64,000 nt of DNA from Nitrosomonas ureae (GTDB lineage Bacteria; Pseudomonadota; Gammaproteobacteria; Burkholderiales; Nitrosomonadaceae), in contig NZ_FNUX01000013.1 in assembly GCF_900108305.1 (NCBI RefSeq), positions 29,298-93,297 of the forward strand, written 5' to 3'. This document shows, one piece after another, positions 43,382 through 55,535 of the stretch (positions are counted from its first letter, which is position 1; every line of letters begins with the position of its first letter). The notes beneath the pieces were generated by a model. The model worked only from the letters and a program-made list of their open reading frames with translations. It did not search any database and was not told the DNA's origin. A program made the position numbers and the translations under genes.

Positions 43382-44400
43382 TATGTCAGTCTCCTGGCAT
43401 CGCCAATAATTCGAACTTCCTGGATCAACTCGATCCCGGTTGCTTTTCTAACTCTATTGCGTACCATCAAGATCAAGGCCTCGATATCCGCCGCTGTTGC
43501 ATTGCCCAGGTTAACAATGAAATTAGCATGTTGAGGTGATACCATCGCCCCCCCCACACAACACCCTTTCAAACCGCTGGCCTCGATCAGACGCGCCGCA
43601 TGATCTCCCTGCGGATTGCGAAATACTGATCCGGCGTTTGGCAGGTTGAGCGGCTGACTTGCAACGCGTTGCGCCAGTAATTGCTTGATTCGCTGCCGTG
43701 ATTCCGTCCGCTCTCCTTGCGATAATCTGATATACCCACCCGCAAACCATTCCAGGCTATGTCTATTTGAAGGCTGACACAGCTTTACGCTACGATAACC
43801 AATCGCGTACTCATCCGGGGCGCGCATAAAAATTCGCCCTTCCTGATTGACCACTTGTACCCGCTCGATGAATTCCCAAGTTTCTGATCCATAACAACCT
43901 GCATTCATAGCCAACGCCCCGCCGACCGTACCGGGTATCCCCGCCAGAAACTCTGCGCCAGCTAAATCATGTCTGGCAGCGAACCGCGCCACTTTTGCAC
44001 ACGCCACACCGGCACCTGCGTAAATGAGCCCATCGGATTGATTGTGCTCAATCAATTGCAAATCATTTAATTGAGCATGCAGTGCAATGACAGTACCTTG
44101 AATCCCACCATCCCTAACCAGCAAGTTGCTGCCCAATCCGATCACATGAATAGGTTCATACGAAAATTCCCGCAGGCAATCCGCAAAATCATCCAAATCT
44201 ACTGGCATATAGTAACGTCGCGCATTACCACCGGTGCGCCACGAAGTATGCCGGCTCATAGGCTCATCAACGCGCATCTCTCCGCGGCATATCGATGGCA
44301 TATTCATTTCAATAAACGCCAGATCTGCCGCTGGCATATTTGTTCTTGCGTTTTCTGACAAGCCAGTCATTACCCATTGGTCCTCAATAATCATTACCAT
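43381..44400 (-). CDS. murB: UDP-N-acetylenolpyruvoylglucosamine reductase
   Basis: MurB (339 residues by the longest frame) is an FAD enzyme reducing enolpyruvyl-UDP-GlcNAc to UDP-MurNAc. The [14 protein letters not shown] segment, [13 protein letters not shown], the [19 protein letters not shown] flavin site and SVFRNPQGD are present; this is a type II MurB. The first 35 or so residues are unlike the family core, and Met21, Met32 or Met34 could be the true start. It overlaps murC by 17 bp if the longest start is used. Confidence 0.95.
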   Translation of the reverse strand: MVMIIEDQWVMTGLSENARTNMPAADLAFIEMNMPSICRGEMRVDEPMSRHTSWRTGGNARRYYMPVDLDDFADCLREFSYEPIHVIGLGSNLLVRDGGIQGTVIALHAQLNDLQLIEHNQSDGLIYAGAGVACAKVARFAARHDLAGAEFLAGIPGTVGGALAMNAGCYGSETWEFIERVQVVNQEGRIFMRAPDEYAIGYRSVKLCQPSNRHSLEWFAGGYIRLSQGERTESRQRIKQLLAQRVASQPLNLPNAGSVFRNPQGDHAARLIEASGLKGCCVGGAMVSPQHANFIVNLGNATAADIEALILMVRNRVRKATGIELIQEVRIIGDARRLT

Positions 44401-45811
44401 TGACTACGATTAACTTGCTTTCCATTTGTGCAATATGTGGAGCCACCTTTGCTACTGAGCCTGCCCCCATCACTAGAACGATATCGTTATCCTGCACAAC
44501 ATCGAGTATGGCGATTGACAGATCATCAATATCTTCAATATAAATCGGCTCCACTTTTCCCAGCACCCGGATTGAACGGGCCAAGGATTTACTATCGGCA
44601 GCAACAATGGGGTCTTCGCCTGCGGGATACACTTCTGTTAACAGCAGCACATCGGCTAGTGATAAAACCCTAGTAAAATCCTCAAACACATCCCGCGTCC
44701 GCGTGTAGCGATGCGGTTGAAACGCAACGACTAAGCGCCTGCCTGGAAAGGCACCTCGCGCTGCTCTCATGGTTGCTTCCATTTCCACCGGATGATGGCC
44801 GTAATCATCAATCAATGTAAAGCTCTTCTGCATTGATAATCTAATTTCCCCAAACTGTTGAAAGCGTCTCTCCACACCTTTGAATTCCGCTAATGCCCTG
44901 ACTATGGCAGCATCAGGCACACAAATTTCATTGGCGATCGCAATCGCTGCCAAGGCGTTCTGTATATTATGCAATCCGGGCAAATTCAGCGTGATATCCA
45001 GTCTGCGGGCCGAGCCATTTACACCGATTACTGCAGTAAATTTCATTTGATGATTGCTATGCTGAATATTAGTAGCGCGAACTTGCGCATCTTCAGACAA
45101 GCCGTAGGTAGTAATAGGCTTTGTAATCGAAGATATTACTTCGCGTATATTGGCATCATCGATGCAAACCACTGCCATCCCGTAAAAAGGCAAGTGTTGC
45201 AGAAACTCTACAAATGTTTGTTTTAATTTATTAAAATCATAATTATATGTTTCCATATGATCTGCATCGATATTTGTCACGACTGCAAGTACCGGCTGTA
45301 GATACAAAAATGAAGCATCGGACTCATCCGCTTCGACAACAATAAATTCACCGCCACCCAATTTGGCATGACAACCGGCTGCCTCGAGTTTTCCCCCGAT
45401 AACAAACGTGGGATCCATATCAGCCGCTGCCAGAATACTTGCAATTAAACTGGTCGTGGTGGTTTTCCCGTGTGCGCCCGCTATCGCTATACCCGTGCGC
45501 AATCTCAGCAATTCTGCCAGCATCAAGGCACGCGGAACCACGGGGATATTTTTGTTTTTGGCTGCGACCACTTCAGGGTTGTCGGATTTGACTGCAGTTG
45601 AAGTAACTACAACATCTGCGCCTTTAACCTGCTCGCTCGCATGGCCCACATAAATCTTTATGCCGAGATTGGCTAAACGCTGGGTCACTGGATTATCCAT
45701 CAAATCGGAGCCACTGACTTGATATTTCATATTGACGAATACCTCGGCAATCCCGCTCATGCCTGCGCCGCCAATACCGACAAAATGAATGTGTTTGACT
45801 TTATGCCTCAT
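44384..45811 (-). CDS. murC: UDP-N-acetylmuramate--L-alanine ligase
   Basis: MurC (475 residues) adds L-Ala to UDP-MurNAc. It starts [20 protein letters not shown], has the ATP loop [14 protein letters not shown] and the Mur-ligase motifs DDYGHHPVE and FQPHRYTRT. It overlaps murG by 11 bp. Confidence 0.98.
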   Translation of the reverse strand: MRHKVKHIHFVGIGGAGMSGIAEVFVNMKYQVSGSDLMDNPVTQRLANLGIKIYVGHASEQVKGADVVVTSTAVKSDNPEVVAAKNKNIPVVPRALMLAELLRLRTGIAIAGAHGKTTTTSLIASILAAADMDPTFVIGGKLEAAGCHAKLGGGEFIVVEADESDASFLYLQPVLAVVTNIDADHMETYNYDFNKLKQTFVEFLQHLPFYGMAVVCIDDANIREVISSITKPITTYGLSEDAQVRATNIQHSNHQMKFTAVIGVNGSARRLDITLNLPGLHNIQNALAAIAIANEICVPDAAIVRALAEFKGVERRFQQFGEIRLSMQKSFTLIDDYGHHPVEMEATMRAARGAFPGRRLVVAFQPHRYTRTRDVFEDFTRVLSLADVLLLTEVYPAGEDPIVAADSKSLARSIRVLGKVEPIYIEDIDDLSIAILDVVQDNDIVLVMGAGSVAKVAPHIAQMESKLIVVNGNDY

Positions 45812-46892
45812 TCAGCGCTCCACTTAATTCAATGCATGCTTCAGCCACAACCCTGGTTGCCTCCGGTTTTGATCGGCTGCGAGCCGTTATCGCCATCTCG
45901 AGTAATTTCTCCCGCGACAAATCCGCTAACAAATCCGCCAATTTCTTCGCGCTCAGATCGCTCTGATGAATCAATATGGCAGCTCCGTGATCGGAAAGGA
46001 ATCGCGCATTCCGGGTTTGATGATCATCGACCGCGTGCGGATATGGCACTAAAATACTGGCCACTCCGGCTATGCTTAATTCTGCGACCGTCAATGCGCC
46101 CGCGCGGCACAATACCAAATCACACGCCGCATAACGACCGGCAATGTCATCAATAAACGCAACAACTTCAGCATCCATCCGCAGATCGATATACGCCTGC
46201 TTAACCAAATTAAATTGCGTTATGCCAGCCTGATGAACAACCCGCGGACGGAGATTTTCAGGCATTAATGTCAGTGCCTCCGGCACAATGGTGTTTAATA
46301 TTTGAGCACCCAGGCTGCCGCCTACAATCAACAAATTCAATTTTCCCTGCCTGCCCGGAAATCGTTTTTCAGGCGCTTCTATCAACATAATCTCAGTACG
46401 CACGGGATTGCCTGAATAAATGGATTTCTTTTTGTTATTCAAGATTGCATCTGGAAATCCCAGCAAAACCCTATCCGCCAGTTTTGCCAGAATCTTATTG
46501 GTTAAACCGGGCACCGAATTCTGCTCATGTATGATCAACGGTTTATTCAATAGCGATGCCATCATACCACCCGGAAAAGCGGGATACCCTCCCATTCCCA
46601 GAACCACGTCAGGCTTAACGCTTCTAATAATTCTGATACTTTGCAGAAAGGCTCTTACTAAGCGCAACGGGAGTATCAGCCAAGTAGCCAGGCGCTTGCC
46701 TCGCAGCCCCGAAAAACTGATCACCTCAGTGTCGTAACCATGCTGCGGCACCAGTTTTAATTCCATGCCCGTCTCGGTTCCAAGCCATACCACGTGCCAA
46801 CCCATTTGTTTCAGATAATCAGCGACTGCCAGTCCCGGAAAAACATGACCTCCCGTGCCGCCCGCCATGATCAGGATAGTATGCTTACTCAT
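45801..46892 (-). CDS. murG: UDP-GlcNAc:lipid I GlcNAc transferase MurG
   Basis: MurG (363 residues) converts lipid I to lipid II at the inner face of the membrane. It has [20 protein letters not shown], the [12 protein letters not shown] loop, [12 protein letters not shown] and [12 protein letters not shown]. The frame opens at 46928, but ATG 46892 is preferred: it overlaps the ftsW stop as ATGA and yields the family N-terminus [12 protein letters not shown]. Confidence 0.96.
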   Translation of the reverse strand: MSKHTILIMAGGTGGHVFPGLAVADYLKQMGWHVVWLGTETGMELKLVPQHGYDTEVISFSGLRGKRLATWLILPLRLVRAFLQSIRIIRSVKPDVVLGMGGYPAFPGGMMASLLNKPLIIHEQNSVPGLTNKILAKLADRVLLGFPDAILNNKKKSIYSGNPVRTEIMLIEAPEKRFPGRQGKLNLLIVGGSLGAQILNTIVPEALTLMPENLRPRVVHQAGITQFNLVKQAYIDLRMDAEVVAFIDDIAGRYAACDLVLCRAGALTVAELSIAGVASILVPYPHAVDDHQTRNARFLSDHGAAILIHQSDLSAKKLADLLADLSREKLLEMAITARSRSKPEATRVVAEACIELSGALNEA

Positions 46893-48052
46893 GTGGGAAG
46901 CCCTCGCAAACGCCGACGATTTTCCCAATCAATTCGCAACAGGACTGCCAAAGCAAGGCAACTTGCGGTAATACTGCTACCGCCATAACTTAGCAAGGGC
47001 AGCGTTAGCCCTTTTGTAGGTAAAACACCCATATTGACGCCCATATTGATCAGCACTTGCACACCAATCCAGATACCGATTCCCTGCGCCACCAATGCCG
47101 AGAATGGATTCTCCAGTTTTGCTGCCAACCGGCCAATAACAAATGCGCGTGTGATAAGCCACATGAATAAAATGATTACCACGGCAACGCCAACAAACCC
47201 AAGTTCCTCTGCCAGCACGGAAAGCAAGAAATCGGTATGCGCTTCAGGCAGATAAAACAGCTTTTCCACACTGCCGCCTAAACCTACACCGAGCCACTCA
47301 CCGCGACCAAACGCAATCAAAGCGTGGCTTAACTGGTAACCTTTACCATACGGATCAGCCCAAGGATCCATAAATGCAATTACCCGGCTTAATCGATAGT
47401 CTGACCTTATAATTAATTCATATAGACCAAGCGCCAGGATACCGATTAGCCCGATAAAAATTTTCAAACTGGCCCCGCCCAGGAAAAGAATTGACATGGC
47501 CAAGGCAGACACTACAAAAAAGGCCCCAAAATCCGGCTCCAGCAACAATAAAGACCCTACTATGGATAATAGGACGGTTATGGGAAGAAATCCTTTTTGC
47601 AGGGAATTCAGATCAGCCGCCTTGCGATTCACATAATCAGCGGCATACAACACCATGAATAATTTCATATATTCGGAAGGCTGAATATTTACCACATACA
47701 GCGATATCCAACGTTGACTACCATTGACTTCATGACCAATACCGGGCACCAGAACCAATATCAGCAATAAAACACCGATCATGAATAGATATGCGATGTA
47801 TTTCTGCCATACCTGCATGGGCACCTGAAAAGCAATCAATCCCATGATCAGCCCCAACCCCAGATAAGCACTGTGCCGCCACAAATAATAGCCGGCACGA
47901 TCGGGCCCAAACTGGGCCTCTGCAATGGCAATCGAAGCGGAATAAACCATAACCAGGCCAATACTCAGCAGCAGCAGGGCAGACCATACTAAAGCCTGAT
48001 CAAAATCAGCCATGACCCTCGGTTTTTGATTGATTGCCTGATAAATCATCAT
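46889..48052 (-). CDS. ftsW: Septal peptidoglycan glycosyltransferase FtsW (SEDS family)
   Basis: FtsW (387 residues) polymerises septal glycan with FtsI. It has about ten hydrophobic helices and SEDS motifs [48 protein letters not shown] and [10 protein letters not shown]. It lies 3 bp after murD and is a paralogue of rodA at 25681. Confidence 0.97.
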   Translation of the reverse strand: MMIYQAINQKPRVMADFDQALVWSALLLLSIGLVMVYSASIAIAEAQFGPDRAGYYLWRHSAYLGLGLIMGLIAFQVPMQVWQKYIAYLFMIGVLLLILVLVPGIGHEVNGSQRWISLYVVNIQPSEYMKLFMVLYAADYVNRKAADLNSLQKGFLPITVLLSIVGSLLLLEPDFGAFFVVSALAMSILFLGGASLKIFIGLIGILALGLYELIIRSDYRLSRVIAFMDPWADPYGKGYQLSHALIAFGRGEWLGVGLGGSVEKLFYLPEAHTDFLLSVLAEELGFVGVAVVIILFMWLITRAFVIGRLAAKLENPFSALVAQGIGIWIGVQVLINMGVNMGVLPTKGLTLPLLSYGGSSITASCLALAVLLRIDWENRRRLRGLPT

Positions 48053-48055
48053 TAT

Positions 48056-49471
48056 TTAATGCTTTTTCTGTCCAAAATTAAAAAACTTGTTTTCAATATC
48101 TTTAACCGCAGCCACGAACACCTCGGCACGATGGACATAGTTTCTAAACATGTCAAAACTGGCACATGCCGGTGAAAGCAATACCACATCACCCGCTTGC
48201 GCTAACAAAAAGCTTTTCTGCATTGCTTCTTCCATGGTGGTTGCAAAATGTACAGGAACGCCACAATCTCTCAATTCATCTGCAATAATTCCTGCATCGC
48301 GCCCGATCAACACCACTGCGCGGGCATTTTCGGCAACCGCCTGCCGTAAATGCGAGAAATCCTGTCCCTTGCCATCACCTCCTGCAATCAAAATGACATT
48401 CTGTTTCATGCCATTTAATGCTGCGATAGTCGCGCCCACATTGGTGCTTTTGGAATCATCAAAAAAAGTGACTCCGTTAAATGCCGCAACCTTTTCCATC
48501 CGGTGCGGCAAACCGCGAAATTCCCGTAAGGCCGACAAAAGGGGATCCATGGCGATATCCAATGCACGGCACATAGCCAATGCTGCAAGCGCATTGACCG
48601 CATTGTGCAATCCATTAACCACAAGTTCAGAGGTTTTCATTAAGCGATGAGGGCCTTCCATTAACCACATATCATCACCATACCGTAGGATGCCAAAATC
48701 GGCATCAGTGGGCGGCATATCCCACCCAAATGTAATTTTCTTTCCATCAGCCATAGCCATTTCGCTGACTCCGAAATCATTTCGATTCAAAACTTGTGTA
48801 CATACACTGCCGTTCTCTCGCAGGAATATTTTTAATTTCGCTGCGATGTAGTCTTGCATGCAGGTATAGCGATCCAAATGATCTTCACTCACATTAAGCA
48901 CTGTCGCTACATCGGCATTCAAATTGCGGGTTGCTTCCAACTGAAAGCTGGAAGTTTCCAAAACCCATGCTTGCGGCCAGTTTCCAGCATCCATTTGCTC
49001 CATCAGTACACTCAGAACCGCTGGGCCGATATTTCCGGCTACCGCAACATCCCAACCGGATTTTCTCAACATAGCCCCGACCATTGATGTCACTGTTGTT
49101 TTTCCGTTCGATCCCGTGATCGCCAGAACCTTGGGTTTTGGCAGCTTGCTTTGCTCCAGCGCCCAGGAAAAAAACACCAGATCTCCAATTACCGGTATAC
49201 CCAATCGAATAGCTTGCTGCACACAAGGATCTGCCATCGGAACACCCGGACTTATCGCAATAATTTCTATATCATCCAAAATTTTGGCTTCAAATTTACC
49301 CCTGTAAACTTGTACTTCAGAAAATTTTTCCATCATCTCTTTCCAGGCTGGCGGCTCCTGCCGGCTATCAGCAGCGCGAACTTTTGCACCTTGCCGGAGC
49401 AGCCATTTCACCATTGACAAGCCTGTCTCACCCATTCCCAATACCAGCACTGCTTTACCTTGCAAACTCAT
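48056..49471 (-). CDS. murD: UDP-N-acetylmuramoylalanine--D-glutamate ligase
   Basis: MurD (471 residues) adds D-Glu to UDP-MurNAc-L-Ala. It has the N-terminal nucleotide-binding [20 protein letters not shown] loop [26 protein letters not shown] and [12 protein letters not shown], and the C-terminal [12 protein letters not shown] motif specific to MurD. It overlaps mraY by 4 bp. Confidence 0.98.
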   Translation of the reverse strand: MSLQGKAVLVLGMGETGLSMVKWLLRQGAKVRAADSRQEPPAWKEMMEKFSEVQVYRGKFEAKILDDIEIIAISPGVPMADPCVQQAIRLGIPVIGDLVFFSWALEQSKLPKPKVLAITGSNGKTTVTSMVGAMLRKSGWDVAVAGNIGPAVLSVLMEQMDAGNWPQAWVLETSSFQLEATRNLNADVATVLNVSEDHLDRYTCMQDYIAAKLKIFLRENGSVCTQVLNRNDFGVSEMAMADGKKITFGWDMPPTDADFGILRYGDDMWLMEGPHRLMKTSELVVNGLHNAVNALAALAMCRALDIAMDPLLSALREFRGLPHRMEKVAAFNGVTFFDDSKSTNVGATIAALNGMKQNVILIAGGDGKGQDFSHLRQAVAENARAVVLIGRDAGIIADELRDCGVPVHFATTMEEAMQKSFLLAQAGDVVLLSPACASFDMFRNYVHRAEVFVAAVKDIENKFFNFGQKKH

Positions 49472-50553
49472 CTTAACTTTAATGTTGACAATCCAATCAG
49501 GACCAGGATAAAGGTAATAATCCAGAATCTGACTACCACCTGATTTTCTTTCCAGCCTTTTAATTCATAGTGGTGGTGCAAAGGCGCCATGCGAAAAACC
49601 CGTTTGCCCAGCAACTTGAAAGAAGCTACCTGCAACATGACGGACAAAGCTTCTATCACAAAAACACCACCCATAATGATCAGTACAATTTCCTGACGCA
49701 CAATCACAGTAACAACCCCCAAAGCTGCACCCAATGCCAACGCGCCTACATCGCCCATGAATACTTCAGCGGGATATGCGTTAAACCACAGAAAAGCCAG
49801 TCCTGCACCCGACATGGCGCCACAAAAAACGGCCAATTCTCCTGCATGGGGGATATAGGGAATTCCAAGATATTTTGCAAAAACAATGTGCCCGGCTGCA
49901 TAAGCAAAAATTGCAAGTGCGCTACTGATCATAACTGTAGGCATGATAGCCAAGCCATCCAGGCCATCGGTCAGATTCACCGCATTGCTGGTGCCGACAA
50001 CGACAAAATAGGTCAAAACGACAAAACCCGCGAACCCCAGTGGGATCGCCACTTCCTTAAAAAATGGCACAATCATGTCCGTTTGTGCTGAGATTTCTGC
50101 AGTTGATGCTAAATAAACCGCGACAACAATTGCAATGACCGATTGCCAAAAAAATTTGGCTTTTGCTGAAAGCCCTTTAGGATTGCGATGAACTACTTTG
50201 CGATAATCATCGACCCAGCCAATTACTCCGAATCCCAGCGTTGTCAACAGCACCACCCAGATATAGCGGTTACTCAGATCAGACCACAGCAAAGTAGTCA
50301 ACAGGATTGACATCAGAATTAAGGCGCCGCCCATTGTTGGCGTACCCATCTTCACCAGATGAGTTTGCGGACCATCTTCACGAACGGATTGCCCTATCTT
50401 ATAGGCAGTCAACTTTCGTATCATCAGGGGACCGATAATGAAGGAAATCACCAATGCCGTCAGCGTAGCCAGCACGGTGCGCAAAGTGATATAGCTGAGT
50501 ACGTTGAAAGCTCGTATATCCTGCGCCAGCCATTGAGAGAGCGCTAACAACAT
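49468..50553 (-). CDS. mraY: Phospho-N-acetylmuramoyl-pentapeptide transferase MraY
   Basis: MraY (361 residues) makes lipid I from UDP-MurNAc-pentapeptide and undecaprenyl phosphate. It has ten hydrophobic helices, the [11 protein letters not shown] motif, WVDDYRKV with the active-site Asp pair, [13 protein letters not shown] and the C-terminal [13 protein letters not shown]is motif. It overlaps murF by 10 bp. Confidence 0.98.
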   Translation of the reverse strand: MLLALSQWLAQDIRAFNVLSYITLRTVLATLTALVISFIIGPLMIRKLTAYKIGQSVREDGPQTHLVKMGTPTMGGALILMSILLTTLLWSDLSNRYIWVVLLTTLGFGVIGWVDDYRKVVHRNPKGLSAKAKFFWQSVIAIVVAVYLASTAEISAQTDMIVPFFKEVAIPLGFAGFVVLTYFVVVGTSNAVNLTDGLDGLAIMPTVMISSALAIFAYAAGHIVFAKYLGIPYIPHAGELAVFCGAMSGAGLAFLWFNAYPAEVFMGDVGALALGAALGVVTVIVRQEIVLIIMGGVFVIEALSVMLQVASFKLLGKRVFRMAPLHHHYELKGWKENQVVVRFWIITFILVLIGLSTLKLR

Positions 50554-51944
50554 GACAATTCCTCGGTCTGTTCCAACTGTCTCACTACACGCTCCATTTG
50601 CATGAAGCGCGATCCTTTCACCAGCAAAGTGACATCGTCGGCAAGCAGGCTTTGCGTAACTTTCAGTAATTCATCGATGGAATTAAAATGGCGCGCGCCT
50701 TTGCCAAATTCTTCCGCAGCGTAGGCGCTTAATTTACCCAAAGTCAACAATTGATCCAGCCCCGCTTTCCGCGCATCCCTACCGATCGTGCGATGTAAGT
50801 CAATAGCTAATTGACCTAATTCGCCCATATCCCCCAACACCAGTATTTTTTTGCCCTCAGCCGCAGCCAACACAGCCAAAGCAGCCCGTACCGATTCCGG
50901 GTTTGCGTTGTAGGTATCATCGATTAGCAGTGCATGATGCAGGCCACATTTTTTTTGCAACCGTCCTTGTACACTTTGGAAGCGCTCAAGACCCGCAGCA
51001 ATCCACTCTTTCCTGATGCCTAGAGTCCAAGCGACAGCCGCCGCAGCCAAGGCGTTATAGATATTGTGCACCCCTGGCGCCTGTAGCTTCACCTCAACGG
51101 TTGCGTCAGGCAATCTCAGCTGCAACGTATTGACTAATCGGCCCAACTGGTACACAGCGCTTACCTGTGTATTCTCTGTTAAACCAAAATCAATAATCTC
51201 TCTTGCACCAGCACATTCACGCCATAACGACGCATACTGATCATCCGCATTAATGATCGCCGTTCCGGACTGATCCAAACCGACAAAAATTTCTGCTTTG
51301 GCGCGCGCAACGGCCTCGACAGAACCCAATCCTTCAATATGTGCAGCACCTGCATTCGTAATCACTGCAATACTCGGCCGGGCCAATTGCGTCAGATAAG
51401 CAATCTCTCCGACATGATTCATGCCCATTTCAATCACCGCATACTGATGCTGCTGCCGCAGGCGTAATAACATTTGCGGTACACCGATATCGTTATTCAG
51501 ATTGCCCGCGGTAGCCAGTACGCGCTCTGCCGGGTCATTGATGCTTGCATCACCACTTGCTGCTACGTGCAATATGGCCGCAATCATTTCTTTCGTTGTC
51601 GTTTTACCATTACTGCCCGTCACACCAATCACTGGCAGCGAAAAACGGTTGCGCCAATACGCCGCCAGCTCTCCCAAACCCAGGCGCGAATCCTTGACTC
51701 GAATCACGGGAAAATCACCCGGCAAACCAGCAGGCTCAGCATCTTTCTGGAGCATGACCGCTGCCGCGCCTTTTTCCCTGGCATCGGATACAAATTTACC
51801 GCCATCAAATCTTTCACCAATTAAAGCCACGAACAGCTCACCCTGCGTTAGCGTACGGCTATCAGTGCTAACCCCGGTAAAACGTACATTCGATCCGCTC
51901 CAGTCGGCATGTAATACTTGCGCAGCTTCATTCACCATCATCAT
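50544..51944 (-). CDS. murF: UDP-MurNAc-tripeptide--D-Ala-D-Ala ligase
   Basis: MurF (466 residues) adds D-Ala-D-Ala to complete the pentapeptide. ATP loop [14 protein letters not shown], the NLNNDIGVP segment, [10 protein letters not shown] and [12 protein letters not shown] are all family signatures. It overlaps murE by 4 bp. Confidence 0.98.
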   Translation of the reverse strand: MMMVNEAAQVLHADWSGSNVRFTGVSTDSRTLTQGELFVALIGERFDGGKFVSDAREKGAAAVMLQKDAEPAGLPGDFPVIRVKDSRLGLGELAAYWRNRFSLPVIGVTGSNGKTTTKEMIAAILHVAASGDASINDPAERVLATAGNLNNDIGVPQMLLRLRQQHQYAVIEMGMNHVGEIAYLTQLARPSIAVITNAGAAHIEGLGSVEAVARAKAEIFVGLDQSGTAIINADDQYASLWRECAGAREIIDFGLTENTQVSAVYQLGRLVNTLQLRLPDATVEVKLQAPGVHNIYNALAAAAVAWTLGIRKEWIAAGLERFQSVQGRLQKKCGLHHALLIDDTYNANPESVRAALAVLAAAEGKKILVLGDMGELGQLAIDLHRTIGRDARKAGLDQLLTLGKLSAYAAEEFGKGARHFNSIDELLKVTQSLLADDVTLLVKGSRFMQMERVVRQLEQTEELSCC

Positions 51945-53476
51945 TGCTGCACCTTTACTTTCACGGATAGTTCCTTCAGCACCTGTTGTACAACTTCGGC
52001 ATCGCTAAAAGAAATTTTTTCTCCCTTTATTTCCTGAAATTTTTCATGACCCTTACCCGCGATCAACACAATATCGCTGCTACGCGCATTGGCGATAGCC
52101 TGATAAATTGCCAGCGCGCGGTCCACTTCTACCTGGTAACCCCCTTCGACTGCCCCGGCAGCAATATCCTCAATAATGCGCAAAGGATCTTCTGAGCGTG
52201 GATTATCACTGGTAAAAATAACTTCATCCGCCAAACGTGTCGCAACTTCCCCAACCATGGCGCGCTTTCCCTTGTCCCGATCGCCGCCGCAACCTACAAC
52301 GCAGAACAGGCGCGCATTCCGGCCCTCGATACGCAAAAGCTCACGTAACGTGCACAAGACTTTTTCCAATGCATCCGGAGTGTGCGCGTAATCAACGATA
52401 ATAGTCGATTGATTAACCCCGCAGTATTTTTCCATTCTTCCCGGAATAGACTGCACGTTTTGAAGTGAACGAACCGCATCCGGCAATCGAATGCCGCTTG
52501 CCAACAAAGCCGCAACGATAGCCAGCAAATTAGATGCATTGAATTTGCCCAGCAAACCGATTCTTAAATGTTCATGGTTATCCTCAAATTCAATATCAAA
52601 TTCCATGCCATGAATATCAAATTTCAGATTTGAGCCGTGTACCATTTTAAATTGCCCTGAATCACGGTCTTCGGGGTAACGGAATCCGTAACCGATTATT
52701 TTAGTGGATTTATTGACAAGTTGCCGTGACAATTCAACGCCTAATACGTCATCCATATTAACCACGGCGTACTTTAATCCCGGCCAAAAAAACAGGCTTG
52801 ACTTGGCTGCCGCATACGCATCCATATCCTGGTGATAATCCAAATGATCCCGGGATAAGTTGGTAAGCACCGCAACTGAAAATGCCGTGCCTATGGTTCG
52901 GCCTTGCGCCAGGCCTTGCGAAGACACCTCCATTACAACGCTTTTAGCGCCTTCATCGACGAACTTTTTGATTGAACGCTGCAAGACCGTGGCATCAGGT
53001 GTGGTATTTTCCGAATCTTGTAAATTCTTTATATATCCGCTCCCCAGCGTTCCCAGCACAGCCGTCTTGTAACCCAAATTCATCATGGCCTGCGCATACC
53101 AATGACTGCATGATGTCTTGCCATTAGTTCCGGTAATTCCCACTACCCATAACTTTTGTGACGGATGATCATAAACATAACCGGCAATCAAGCCCGCTTT
53201 CATCTTGAGATCATCTACCGCTAATGCGGGGATATGCCATTCAGATTTCCATACGAAATTTCGCGGATCATAGAGCACCGCATTGGCGCCTGCTGCGATT
53301 GCCTGGGAAATGAACTTATTCCCGTTAGTCGTATCCCCTGGGTAAGCCAGAAAGGTATCGCCCGGTTTTATCTGGCGACTATCCGCCACCAGATTCTTAA
53401 TCTCCACGCCCAATTCTTCAAGCCTATGAAAATCAAATCCTTTCGATCCTTTCTTTTTTACCGTCATTAAACTCAC
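51941..53476 (-). CDS. murE: UDP-MurNAc-L-Ala-D-Glu--meso-diaminopimelate ligase
   Basis: MurE (511 residues) adds the third residue of the stem peptide. It has GITGTNGKTSCSHW (ATP loop), YHQDMDAYAAAK, IVDYAHTPDALEKVL and VVGCGGDRDKGKR. The DNPR motif in FTSDNPRSEDP identifies meso-diaminopimelate, rather than lysine, as the amino acid added. It overlaps ftsI by 4 bp. Confidence 0.98.
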   Translation of the reverse strand: MSLMTVKKKGSKGFDFHRLEELGVEIKNLVADSRQIKPGDTFLAYPGDTTNGNKFISQAIAAGANAVLYDPRNFVWKSEWHIPALAVDDLKMKAGLIAGYVYDHPSQKLWVVGITGTNGKTSCSHWYAQAMMNLGYKTAVLGTLGSGYIKNLQDSENTTPDATVLQRSIKKFVDEGAKSVVMEVSSQGLAQGRTIGTAFSVAVLTNLSRDHLDYHQDMDAYAAAKSSLFFWPGLKYAVVNMDDVLGVELSRQLVNKSTKIIGYGFRYPEDRDSGQFKMVHGSNLKFDIHGMEFDIEFEDNHEHLRIGLLGKFNASNLLAIVAALLASGIRLPDAVRSLQNVQSIPGRMEKYCGVNQSTIIVDYAHTPDALEKVLCTLRELLRIEGRNARLFCVVGCGGDRDKGKRAMVGEVATRLADEVIFTSDNPRSEDPLRIIEDIAAGAVEGGYQVEVDRALAIYQAIANARSSDIVLIAGKGHEKFQEIKGEKISFSDAEVVQQVLKELSVKVKVQQ

Positions 53477-55200
53477 CCTTCATCCTCCATTTCTGGTGTT
53501 GCGGTAAAGGTAATGACATTATTGGCTGGCGCATCAGGAGGAACATTCAAAATGTGCAAAGCGCCGGACATGACTTTGCTGAAAATTGGAGCAGCCACAG
53601 CGCCACCGAAATATTTTCCTGCTGATGGCTCATCGATAATCACAGCGATGATGAAACGTGGATTCGATGCTGGCGCATATCCGACGAATGTGGAAATATA
53701 GCTTTTGTTTGCATACCGGCCATCGATCAGTTTATGCGCCGTGCCCGTTTTTCCGGCAACACGATACCCGCTTATTTGCGCCAATGGCGCCGTTCCTCCG
53801 GGTTGGGTCGCCATCTCCAGCATGCGGCTTATTGCCCATGCAGTATCGCGCGAAATTACGCGCTGCCCCATGACGGGGATATTTTGCTTCAGCAAGGAAA
53901 CGGGTTTCAATTCGCCACCGCTGGTAAAGATCGTATAGGCGCGCGCCAGTTGTATCAAACTGGTGGATATGCCATGCCCGTATGACATAGTGGCCTGCTC
54001 AATAGGACGCCACCGGTTATAAGGTCGCAATATTCCGCTGGCTTCGCCGGGAAAGCCCGAATTGGTCAGGGTACCGAATCCTGAGCGATTGAACATTTCC
54101 CACATTGTCTGCGGCTCCATCGACAGCGCGATTTTCGCCGTACCCACATTACTCGATTGCTGAATGATCTCGGCAACGGTTAATTCCCCTTTGTTACTGA
54201 CGTCCCGTATGGTTTTTCTACCGACTTGCCATGTTCCGGGCGCGGTCTGCAGGATCGTATGGGAATTGACTTTTCCGACTTCCAGCGCAATCGCCACCGT
54301 AAACGGTTTTAATGTCGAACCGGGCTCGAAAGTATCAATCAATGCCCGATTGCGGAGCCTTTCATTATTGATGGTTGATCTTCTGTTCGGGTTATAGGCA
54401 GGCCAATTGGTAAGCGCCAATATTTCCCCTGTCTGCGCATCCAGAACCACGATACTGCCGGCTTTTGCCCGGTTAGCCAGAACGGCTTGCTTCAATTCCG
54501 CATGCGCACGATACTGAATTCTTCTATCGATGGCCAAAACCAGATCCTTCCCGGGTTTGGGAGAACGAATGCTTGCGACATCTTCATCAATGATCTGCCC
54601 TTTGTTATCCTTGATCACCCGGCGGCGGCCCAGCTCTCCGGCAAGTGTTTGCTCCCAGCCACGCTCGACACCTTCCTGACCTTCGTCATTGATATCAGTG
54701 AAACCCAGCACATGCGCGGCAAACTCGCCTTCCGGATAATACCGCTTGGACTCACTGGTTAAATAGATACCCTTGATCTTCAGTTGCATGATCTTTTCAG
54801 CGGTATCCGGCACTATGTGCCGCTTCAAATAAACAAAACGCCTATTTTCCTTGGTAAGAAGCGCATTAAGATCAGTGCTGCTCATTTCCAGCAAATGAGC
54901 CAATTGCCGCAATTTTTCAGGCTTAATCACCACCACTTTCGGATCGGCGAATATTGAAGCGACCGGCGAGCTGATCGCCATAATGTGGCCATTCCGATCT
55001 GTGATCATCCCGCGATCGGCATTCATTTCCACTACACGGCTATAACGCGATTCGCCCTTCTTTTGTAAAAATTCATTGTTCATTCCCTGGAGATAGGCAG
55101 CACGCGCCGCCAAACTGATCAAACCCAGCACCAACATACCAAACAACAACCTGGAACGCCATGCTGATAATTTGATTGTCGGTAATGCCGGTTTAATCAT
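53473..55200 (-). CDS. ftsI: Penicillin-binding protein 3 FtsI (septal transpeptidase)
   Basis: FtsI (575 residues) is the class B transpeptidase of the divisome and partner of FtsW. It has one N-terminal membrane helix (about 15-36), the pedestal domain, and transpeptidase motifs: Ser295 and Lys298 in EPGSTLKPF, SSN at 349-351, and KTGTA near 485. It overlaps ftsL and murE by 4 bp each. Confidence 0.98.
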   Translation of the reverse strand: MIKPALPTIKLSAWRSRLLFGMLVLGLISLAARAAYLQGMNNEFLQKKGESRYSRVVEMNADRGMITDRNGHIMAISSPVASIFADPKVVVIKPEKLRQLAHLLEMSSTDLNALLTKENRRFVYLKRHIVPDTAEKIMQLKIKGIYLTSESKRYYPEGEFAAHVLGFTDINDEGQEGVERGWEQTLAGELGRRRVIKDNKGQIIDEDVASIRSPKPGKDLVLAIDRRIQYRAHAELKQAVLANRAKAGSIVVLDAQTGEILALTNWPAYNPNRRSTINNERLRNRALIDTFEPGSTLKPFTVAIALEVGKVNSHTILQTAPGTWQVGRKTIRDVSNKGELTVAEIIQQSSNVGTAKIALSMEPQTMWEMFNRSGFGTLTNSGFPGEASGILRPYNRWRPIEQATMSYGHGISTSLIQLARAYTIFTSGGELKPVSLLKQNIPVMGQRVISRDTAWAISRMLEMATQPGGTAPLAQISGYRVAGKTGTAHKLIDGRYANKSYISTFVGYAPASNPRFIIAVIIDEPSAGKYFGGAVAAPIFSKVMSGALHILNVPPDAPANNVITFTATPEMEDEG

Positions 55201-55535
55201 GGCCTAACCCTCTCCGCATTCATTTCATTTTCTGCCGTATTGATCGATACAATTTGTATGCTCGAAGTGGCCGGCACCATCATGTTCAAATGTTCTGTCG
55301 CGATCTGCTCTATACGTCCATGCGTAATCAAAGTGCTTTGTTCCAATTGCAACCTTCCCCATTCCACTTCCAATTTCTGTTCTGTTTCTTTTTCTTTTTC
55401 CAGCGCCATGAAAAGATTCCGTACCATATGCTGCGCGGTTACCACGCCTAATGCGCATGCAATTAACACCAGAATAAGGAAGATATTCAATTTGAACACT
55501 TTATTCTCCGTTTGATGGGAACTAGATTCTTTCAC
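55197..55535 (-). CDS. ftsL: Cell division protein FtsL
   Basis: FtsL (112 residues) is a small bitopic protein with a cytoplasmic N-terminus, one membrane helix (about 19-38) and a periplasmic coiled coil (about 45-85, LEKEKETEQKLEVEWGRLQLEQS). It forms the FtsQLB complex. It overlaps rsmH by 14 bp and ftsI by 4 bp. Confidence 0.93.
   Translation of the reverse strand: MKESSSHQTENKVFKLNIFLILVLIACALGVVTAQHMVRNLFMALEKEKETEQKLEVEWGRLQLEQSTLITHGRIEQIATEHLNMMVPATSSIQIVSINTAENEMNAERVRP

Noticed and set aside
46893..46928. Longer murG start at 46928
   Set aside because: It would overlap ftsW by 40 bp and add residues absent from MurG; ATG 46892 gives the normal ATGA overlap and N-terminus.
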